In this document: positions 55,742 through 64,000 of the stretch, one piece after another
Layout: the number at the start of each line of letters is the position of its first letter
How positions within the stretch are numbered: position 1 is the stretch's first letter
DNA from: Phialocephala subalpina
Taxonomy: Eukaryota > Ascomycota > Leotiomycetes > Helotiales > Mollisiaceae
NCBI GenBank assembly: GCA_900073065.1
Contig: FJOG01000002.1
Location: forward strand, 766,719-830,718
DNA: 64,000 bases
Direction of reading: 5' to 3'
Notes under the pieces: model-generated
Seen by the model: the letters and a program-made list of their open reading frames with translations, nothing else
The model's database searches: none
What the model was told of the DNA's origin: nothing
Translations under genes and position numbers: made by a program

Positions 55742-58218
55742 CTACCTGACGCCGATCGGTGGTCGAGGTCCTAGACTGCTCTGACTGCTATGAGCAGAAG
55801 GTTCGGAATCGATGTTGGCGCTGTCACCACTCCCCGCGCTAGCGCTCGCACTACCCGTCAGACTTCGAACGTTCACAGGTCCTTTGGGTGGATGAAGGGC
55901 GCTCACCCCAGCATATTGCTCAACTTGTTGCGGTGCAACAGCATTTCCTTGGCCTGGTGGATGACGAGGCACTGGCTGCCGCATACCCCCAGGAGGCGAA
56001 GGCCGACCATTCCCATTCATCGGTGGTCCCATATACCCATTCGGTGGTGAAGGTCTCCCATTTCCTCTCCCCATCTGCGGGCTATAAGGGTTGCCAGGTG
56101 ATTGACTAGCTCGTCGAGGAAATCCGCCGCCGTTGACAGCCCCAGAACCGGGCGGTCCACCTCCGTATTGAAGTTCATCGAGACGTGCAGCAGTCAATGA
56201 GTTAGTCCTGGATTCCATGCCTAATTGAGCACGATCCACATTTCCATATCTATTTGACGAGTACCCCATCAGTGGATCGTCCATCAAATTGTCGTGTGCA
56301 CCTGGTACTTGGCTTATTAATCTGGCGCTTGATCGATTTCTGTTATAGCCCGGTCGCAAGAAGCCACCTCCTCTCCGTGGTGGAGGAAGGCCGTCATATT
56401 CAGGGTTCTTGCGAATCTGGTGAGCATTTGGCGCAGCTTTGCGATTCCTTCGGGAAGTCACACTCATCATGTCGAAATTGTCGGGGTCGATCATTGGGGG
56501 TGGAGGACCATCTGCTGGGTCAACATAGTCGTCATCATCGTCATCGTCAAATCCGCCGCCGCCACCACCTCCGTTTCGGACGGATGGTGTGGGAGGACCT
56601 CTACGAGGTGGGCCTCGTCCAGGTCCAGCACCTCTCATCCGAAGCTCTTGTTCTCGCAATGCCAATTCCCGTTGTCTCAACATTAATTCGCGCTCACGCA
56701 GACCAAGGTCTGTGTTATCTCCGCCATAATTAGACTCGCCAGACTCCGGGATATCATCGTATAGAACCAAATGACTGAATTCCTCAAGATCGTTGCCTTC
56801 CAGAGAGCCTCTCCTGGATTGATTTCGAGGGGGTGGGTAGCCGTTGCCAGTCATTGGTCTACCATAACCGTTTGGTGGGCCTCCATTCATTGGAGGTGGT
56901 CCTCTTCTCATTCCTGGTGGAGGTCCGTTCATGGACGGTGTTCGCCCTCGGCCCCTTGGTGGTATTGGCGGCCCATTGCCATTCACAGCACCATTCATCA
57001 TAGGTCTAGCCAGTGGCGCAGAAGGTAGTCGTACTGGCGGACCTGCTGCAGCAGGAGATGCAAGTGGCACGTCTTTCCTCTGTTGATTGACAATATTCAG
57101 GTTGTGAAGAATGGCGTACAGCGTCTCGATTCGTGGTACCTTGACTCCCGCACCTTGGGCAAGCTTGATCGGCGAACCAAGATATGTCTCAACTTCCATG
57201 GGTCGCTTCGCATTGTAGTCCTGATACATAATGCTGTTCGCTTCGGTAGGTCGGACCATTTCCTCCATCACCTTCTGCTTGAAATCGGGAGGAAAGCTGC
57301 AATTCTGGGCGTTTGCAATGCTGAGGAGCTCGTCGAAAACATCGGAAATCAATTGTCTAACACCAACTTTCTCCAATAGTGCGGCGTGCGCGGATGTTTC
57401 GAAAATGACGCTCAGTGGGTGGAAAGCTATTGGTCTGATATCATTTGTCAGTAGAATCCTTCGGTGTGATTTGTTGTGCTTACCCGATCATCCGCTCATA
57501 TTGCTGCTGCCGTATATTGCTCGACACATGGCAATCGACCTGCCCACTACTCAGAGTCATAGCCAAAGCATCTGCCATATCTCCTTGTATTGTGCTGGGC
57601 ATTGATGGATTCTTGTTCGCTGGACCAACCCATACTTCCGTTGACCCTTTGTGTTCGAATTCGCTTGCTCCCAACTGTGTGATCTCCGCGCCGGAAACGA
57701 GTGACAAAACAACATTGCTAGGAAATCTTGATTCCAGTTGTGCTTCAACTCCTAACGTGTGTGTGGTGTTGACGAGAATACATGTGTGTTGTGGGGTAAC
57801 GACTGATTCGATGACTGCTGCAAGATCATAAACATCTGGCAGGGCTTTGACGCAAAGTAAAACGTAGTCGAAGGCGCCCTCTTTGTTATTGGCAGCATCT
57901 TCTGGAGCGCGGACAACTGTCAAGAAGAATATATTAGCAATCTTCTTGATGATACATGCCTCTTGGAGTACGTACCGTGTCGTGGTTTGAATCGTTCGTT
58001 GCCAAAAGATGTTGACCTGTAATCATCAGCATTATGCACATATCAAGCTTTCCCCACCACTTCAGGACGTACTTGAACGATATGCCATATTGATATACTG
58101 CATCGAAACCCGATTTCCACACCAGTGTCACGTCGCAAGCATTCGTGGCTTGAAGCCGCCAGGACAGGAAAGCTGAGACTGCGTTGCCGCCAACTACACA
58201 CACACGTATTAGATCCAT
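55742..58218 (-). CDS. PanE/ApbA-family reductase with long low-complexity tail
   Basis: CDS complement(join(55742..57434,57484..57916,57976..58016,58073..58218)), 770 residues. The N-terminus has a Rossmann-type start (MDLIRVCVVGGNAVSAFLSW), in which the usual GxGxxG is GGNAVS. FDYVLLCVKALPDVYDLA and VVLSLVSGAEITQLGAS follow. The C-terminal ApbA domain includes DFKQKVMEEMVRPTEANSIM and KRPMEVETYLGSPIKLAQGA, ending near residue 330. Residues from about 330 to 770 are Pro/Gly/Arg/Asn-rich, with an Asp run and a charged helix (LRERELMLRQRELALREQEL). The fission-yeast relative is mug72. Ketopantoate reductase activity is possible, but the altered glycine motif and the tail suggest a divergent role. 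All three introns are canonical (49-59 bp); one exon is only 41 nt. Confidence 0.87.
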
Positions 58219-58357
58219 CTTGATATCAAGAATTGATGCATCGGCGCACAAAAGAGAAAATGAAAGACTGGTGCGAGGACGTTGTTGAAGCGCTTTCTGA
58301 TTTTGGGAGGAAAATGTGGAGACTATATTGTTGAAGGTGTTGAACGGGATGGGAGAA

Positions 58358-58399
58358 CTAACCTGAAAGAATCCGTAACCTAGGAGGAGACGGAGCCAT
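58358..58399 (-). other. Possible upstream ORF of the reductase gene
   Basis: ATG in a good context (CAAAGATGG) about 180 bp before the main start opens 13 codons (MAPSPPRLRILSG) and a TAG. It overlaps a GGTTAGT donor-like site. Splicing from there to any visible AG does not join in frame with the main ORF, so it would act as a uORF or lie in a 5' UTR intron. Confidence 0.35.
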
Positions 58400-61266
58400 C
58401 TTTGCCAAAGGGGGTATCAAGTTGAAGTGACCAAGTCTGAGGGCTGCAGCAGCTGAGAGTTTGCGGCTTGCACTGCCGTGGATTGATGTTCACGACCGAG
58501 TCGCCTCAGGTCGTCGCCAAAAAGTGTCGTGAATGGCTGTTGGTCTTGCTGCAAAGGCCTCTTGTCTCGGCACCAAACGAGGGCTGATGCACTGGTACCG
58601 ATTAATCCTAGGTCTCCTTCTATAACGAGCGTGACGCCGCAAGAGAGATGCCGATCTCGAACTGCGAATGAGGGCGTGAGTACTGTATGATTTGCAAAAG
58701 AGTGTGTTTGATGGCTTCTGGCTGAGAAATGGGCGTTCAAAAGAAAGGCGCACGCAACCTTAGGTCCGCAGATCGATGGTTAAGGTGTCAAGCAAGGCCT
58801 TCGCGTAGGACGACCCAGGTGGTGTGGACGTGTGGGATTGGCGGACAGGATTATTACTTAGTAGAAGCAGGACCTTCTCAAGCTCCGGAATCCTGGCAGG
58901 TTCGCGCGGTGCTGCGGTGGCTCGGTCGGCGGTCAGAGGAAAAGGGGAGCACGCTCATCAGGCTGTCCACGACTCGTCTGAGCTGCAGTGCAGTGGTCTA
59001 GTTGTGCGAGGTCGACAGGATAGTGGAGTTGTGAGCAGAGCAGAGGTGAAGTACTGGTCTGCATACGCGGCAGATTGGTGAGAAGGGTCGTCTTCTGCTG
59101 CGAAGGTGAGGTGAGGAGAGGGAGGTGGTTCTGGTTCGGAAGGTTCGTTCGAATGGTTCGAATTCGTACTGCTGCTGCTGATGTTCCTGAATGCCTGCTT
59201 GTGTTTTCTTCGTGCTTGGCCTTCGCTGCCCCCAGGAATTTTGGCTGGGAAGATGGACGCTTTCGGTTTTCCTGGCCTCTCAACTGCGCTAAACTGAATT
59301 TGGCAGTGGCAACTATGACGGACGGTCCAAGGACAAGGAGATAAAATAACGTTGACAAAGGCGGTTATTTGCCTCTAGATCAATAGAACCCAAATTTATT
59401 ACAACAATCGGCAGGGAAAGCTCGATTTGCAGCACAGATTCAAGGCAGGTCTTTCATCAATTTTTATAGGACATCTGGGATTGGTCAATGAGTTGATAAC
59501 GAATGATGAGCCGCGTATTCTGCCCCCCATCAAGTATCGTTTGGTATAAAGTAATATAGTATATCCATCTCCCTTCTCCGTCACTTGAGGAACAGACTCT
59601 AGCACAAGTGCTCGAAAACGTCTGGCAGCAGTGCAGCAGATTCAGGGCTGCAGGGTCCGAGGAAGGAAGAGCTATCGAGGCGTGATAGGCACAAGTTTCC
59701 GGATCAGTGTTCGGGACAAGCTGAAAGTAGGTTTTCGGGCTTGCAATTGACAGCACTCTATCCCCGTCTCGTGTCTGCGGGAGAGTCGAGGTGCAGTTCC
59801 TGTACATATCAAAGATATATCTATTCGCTGCAAGTTGAGGTGAAGCGACAGATGCGGTGCAGGAGGTAGATGCACCAGCCGCCGATTCCTGCAGCAACAT
59901 TCCAGATGTACTGTATGTCACTGGCGAGTTCCGAGCCCTCACCCGTGTTTTCCGCCGTCATTGAAGCCCAAGTCACGATGCTGTCTGGGGATCAAGTGAA
60001 GATCTTTTGGTGATGCTGTCGTTACGATATCCACTGCCATTCGTAAATGGCGCTCGCCATGCGTCAACGCCCGCAGCAGTAGGGGTCCAAGTGGGGGAGG
60101 GAGCTGCTGCAGGGAAGAACAACAGGCTGTGCAAGATTTACAAGATTGCGACGGCAGGGGAGGAGCGGTGCTCTTGCCTCGCCAAGTTCACTTCCTGGTT
60201 AGGCTACCAACTTCAGTACTTTCCTTGCCTTGTTCTGCCCTCAGCAAAGAGCATCCTTGGCCCAGAGGTGCAGCAGTACGGTATTCTCGTGTTGTTCCTC
60301 GTTCTCTCGGTTTTCAATGCCACCCTCGTACTCTACCTCTGCTGATAGGGTTGAACGGGACTTGAAGTACTAGCTGTTGCTAGTATGCATAATCAGTACG
60401 TCGGAACCCGCACCTTTCTCACACCGACGCGATTTAGAAGGCTATCCTATCCACGCGTTCTCGCTCCTAGCAAATCCAAAGCTTGAACTTTTCTTTGATG
60501 GCCCCACCCGGGCCTTCCGTCGTGGAATCGTTCAAGGCCTAGGTTCAAGCTTCCTCAAGACCGTTGAGACCGTTGTGGAGCTTTTTTGATAGACTTGCCG
60601 TCCCCAAAGCTCGTCAATTGCTTCAAGATGTGTCCCTTGAGACAGAGTTAGTTTGTCAATTCAGAGGCACTGAGATCAATGACGCCGTTTGTCTTAGATT
60701 TTGGTTGGGCAATAACCCACCGCGACAGCGCCGCCTGCAGATTGCCCGTGCGTGAGGCACAGATGTCAATTTGATATGCAGCCACCAGGGACCAGCATCA
60801 ACCGACCAATCCCGCTGCCAATTCACATGGTTATTTGGGATATTCAAGGATAAAATGCGATTTTCGAGGACAAGCTTGCAACACATGCAAGTTAAACCGG
60901 TATTGCGAGATAAGCAGCACCTGATAAGATATAAATCCGAGCCCCTTTTTCATAAATTTGGGCCGGCTCGTCCGGAAACATTGTGTTGATTTCGAGCCAG
61001 GAAAACCTCACGATTTCGCTACCAGAATGGATCAATTGGAGAAGTGAAGAATGGCCTGGATGGCACAGGTCTCAGAGCCAGAAAAAGAACATATGACGTC
61101 CGCCATGGAGATGCCCCCTGCGCGCATCGTATGACGAGCCTGACCGTGAAAGCGAAACAGCTTCCCCTGGCACAGCGTTCGTCGCGTCCCTCTCCACTCC
61201 TGCTGACAAGCCACGATGGTTGACGATGGTTTCCCCCGCTTCCTTTCGCACAGATCCGCTCGTGAA
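58400..61266. other. Region without a supportable gene
   Basis: About 2.9 kb left of the second gap. The open frames at 59457-59942 (minus) and 60007-60345 (plus) are the longest. Neither has a recognisable motif, signal peptide or splice structure, so I do not call them. The left end is the promoter of the reductase gene. Confidence 0.35.
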
Positions 61267-61750
61267 NNNNNNNNNNNNNNNNNNNNNNNNNNNNNNNNNN
61301 NNNNNNNNNNNNNNNNNNNNNNNNNNNNNNNNNNNNNNNNNNNNNNNNNNNNNNNNNNNNNNNNNNNNNNNNNNNNNNNNNNNNNNNNNNNNNNNNNNNN
61401 NNNNNNNNNNNNNNNNNNNNNNNNNNNNNNNNNNNNNNNNNNNNNNNNNNNNNNNNNNNNNNNNNNNNNNNNNNNNNNNNNNNNNNNNNNNNNNNNNNNN
61501 NNNNNNNNNNNNNNNNNNNNNNNNNNNNNNNNNNNNNNNNNNNNNNNNNNNNNNNNNNNNNNNNNNNNNNNNNNNNNNNNNNNNNNNNNNNNNNNNNNNN
61601 NNNNNNNNNNNNNNNNNNNNNNNNNNNNNNNNNNNNNNNNNNNNNNNNNNNNNNNNNNNNNNNNNNNNNNNNNNNNNNNNNNNNNNNNNNNNNNNNNNNN
61701 NNNNNNNNNNNNNNNNNNNNNNNNNNNNNNNNNNNNNNNNNNNNNNNNNN
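61267..61750. other. Assembly gap (484 N)
   Basis: Run of unknown bases. Confidence 0.99.
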
Positions 61751-64000
61751 CTGAGGACAAAGTTGAGCAGGGAACGATGCGTTCTAGAAATTCCAATGGG
61801 CGACTAAAACAACCGCTTGACGCGTTCCTGCAAATTTGGTATGAAGATTTTCATTATGCATTATGAGTGGATAAGAACAATCATAATGCATTTTCTTAAA
61901 AACAGGAGACAGGGTCGGGACTTTCAGCAGCCGAAAGCTCATTTCGGCTTGGTATCTAAGACCACATCTTGTCTATTTCTGATTCCAGTCAACCCCTGCT
62001 GTGTTAGGATCAAAGACCTATCCAGGATTCCAAGTTTCCAAAGAACAAAGAAGCAACATTTTTCTGCTGACCGATACGAATTGCTTACCAAAAGATACAT
62101 CTCAAGATGAGGAAAATTAAAGTACAAGGTGTGATGGACACAACGTAGTGTACAGCGAGAATACCATATGCTTGAAAGGCTACCAACATATTCGGGAGTA
62201 CCTGACAGCTGGAACCTTGGAAATTCATTCATACATCCAGGATACCCTGCATCTTCCATGACCCTGTAAACAATCACCGAAGATGCCGGAGCCAGGGCCA
62301 GATAAACTTCACAACGTCCAAGCCTGCAAATTTCTCGCGACCCCTCCTATCACAACCCTCAATTCACAATCATCATCCAGAAACGTCCTAGTGGACGTCA
62401 GAATGCGGTATTGAACAATTCCCATCTTCCCAAAGAATATCCATGTCAATCAGACTTATGCCAAGAGTCTCTTCACAGGCTCTGACAGGGGCTCAACCTC
62501 AACCCGCAAGTGCAGAAGGGCTCAGGGCAAAGGCAAGGAGATCGACAAATAATGTCCGATTTCAAATTACTCGGCCAGTTATATTTGAATTAGCAGATTA
62601 AACCGTTGTCATTCTGGATTATTCTTAGCCCTAACGACATCACCGCACAAGCATTTAGGAGGTTACCGAACCGAGCCGCCACATTCGCGTGGCGATATCC
62701 CCCTTTTCAAAAAGAACTTCAAGTGACAGCTTGGAAGGACGAACTCCAAGTGGCTGGTTTCAACGACTTGACTATTGGCACATAACATGGTCACTCCGAA
62801 ACGGCGGGCCGGCAATAGCTGGTCTTCTTATACCAACCTTAATTCCATGTCTAATCCTAAGGAGGCTCTCTGACCAAAGTCCAAAGTCTGGTCACCCGAT
62901 ATGGGAGCGTCAAAAAGCTTCGATATTGCTCTGACTATTGCCCGCACAGACAATTCAAGAGATGTGCAAGACAATCTGCTGCTCAAAAGAACAACTATTA
63001 ATGATCTGCCCTGCAATCTTGGTTGCACACACGGCAAGCTATCTACATAGCCTTGAGATCATCTGCAATATTTTTGACATGTCGCCTCCTCGCGATCTCT
63101 GTACGCCCAGCATCCATCCCAGCCCTTCTTTAATCCTCCGGAATCACAAAATCCCCGATCCTAGATAGAGATCACCAACTGACAAATCCAACGAACCTAA
63201 AGCAGAACTCATCTCGCCACACCCTCTATGTCTCTCTTTTTCTACATCTAGCTTCCCTTTTTTGGTCAGTTACCAAATTCGACATCTGTATTTCCGTTTC
63301 TGCACCACAAGCGCTATCTATCCTGTCACGTATTTGTGCTTTCAATTTCACGTTTGAACAGCCGCCATTGGTAGGTTTATTTCTGGGAAGTAGGTACCGA
63401 GTCTCTGCATCAAATTTCCGCCGCACTGTTCCTTGGATTGGAGACCAGGTTTTGAGGGCGAGGTCATCGTTTTTCACTCTTATTGCGGTCAATAAGATTC
63501 AGTTCATGATCCGTAGCAAATCAAAAGGTTTTGCCTCTCAATCACCCAAAGCCTCTGGGACAATGCTACCCTAACCCTTTCACTTAACAGCAAGATTACC
63601 GCTAAACGCAGGACCTCTGCATCCTCAAGGACCAACATCTATCTACCTATCAAATCTGTCACCTCCTCCTCCTCCTCATCCTCCTCTCATGGCATGGGAT
63701 TCTCAATTCCCATCCCTTCCCCACATCACAAATCAAGCTTCACGTTTCAACTGCTCAAGCCTCAGCCAAGCAACAAGATCAACAGTGGCAAACCTCATTC
63801 ATCCCCGCCTCCGTCCTCTTCAAGTTCCCAATGCCATTCTTAGATTTCCATCCACTTGGTTTTGTCCACATGGCGAAAACTCTCCTCGTCCCGAGCGGGA
63901 AGTTAAGCTTCCGAATAGTGATCCACGAGGTGATCAAACATCTCACTTGCATATCGCCTCAAGGCTAACGACGACACGATATGATTGCTGTTTCGCCGCT
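61751..64000. other. Right end of the window, no supportable gene
   Basis: Only short open frames without motifs. A CCT trinucleotide tract lies at about 63662-63685. The last 400 bp are pyrimidine-rich and could be the promoter of a gene beyond the window; that is a guess. Confidence 0.35.
63662..63685. repeat. (CCT)n simple repeat
   Basis: Imperfect CCT/CTC trinucleotide tract of about 24 bp in a pyrimidine-rich region. Confidence 0.7.

Noticed and set aside
59457..59942. 161-residue minus-strand open frame rich in Ser and Cys
   Set aside because: No clear signal peptide or motif and no neighbouring exon; not enough to call a gene.
1..64000. CRISPR arrays, rRNA, or complete transposons with terminal repeats
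   Set aside because: No regularly spaced direct repeats, rRNA-like segments or transposase motifs were seen; the DNA is fungal nuclear in character.

Overview
The window is nuclear DNA of a filamentous ascomycete. Introns are mostly 49-82 bp with GTRNGT-type donors, CTNAY branch points and YAG acceptors. It carries a HET-domain gene, a Zn2Cys6 regulator and a large family of 2EXR-domain genes, a domain known to be amplified in Leotiomycetes, so Helotiales or a relative is my inference. Two runs of N and two perfect 250-bp tandem duplications mark it as a draft assembly.

Layout. 0-4 kb: three 2EXR loci on the minus strand, one intact. 5-7.5 kb: a Pho85-type cyclin gene, interrupted by a 250-bp duplication. 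7.5-14.6 kb: about 7 kb with no supportable gene. 14.6-26.7 kb: eight more 2EXR loci, nearly all broken, with an intact HET gene and a truncated RNase H fragment among them. 27.0-28.3 kb: two related membrane-protein frames, each cut by one in-frame stop. 28.5-33 kb: a conserved block with a Hsp9/Hsp12 stress protein and a Dbf2/NDR kinase. 33-34.6 kb: another broken 2EXR locus. 35-40 kb: a Zn2Cys6 factor and an MFS transporter in tandem. 40.4-49.7 kb: a second 2EXR cluster of a distinct short subfamily, plus a LITAF-domain gene. 49.8-54.3 kb: a secreted FAD-linked oxidoreductase and a secretory lipase. 55.7-58.2 kb: a PanE/ApbA reductase with a long low-complexity tail. 58.3-64 kb: no supportable gene.

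The main theme is the 2EXR family: I count 19 loci. Only three (1050-2231, 20259-20990, 42703-43395) read through cleanly at full length. One more (43822-44755) would be intact if its 250-bp duplication is an assembly error. The rest are short, frameshifted or carry in-frame stops. Several keep one reading frame from end to end and are interrupted only by stop codons, which points to substitution-type decay. The kinase, cyclin, Hsp12, LITAF and reductase genes have consistent exon structures, so the decay is concentrated in the accessory family. Where spliced CDS coordinates are given, I assembled the exons by hand from splice motifs and checked that exon lengths sum to a multiple of three.
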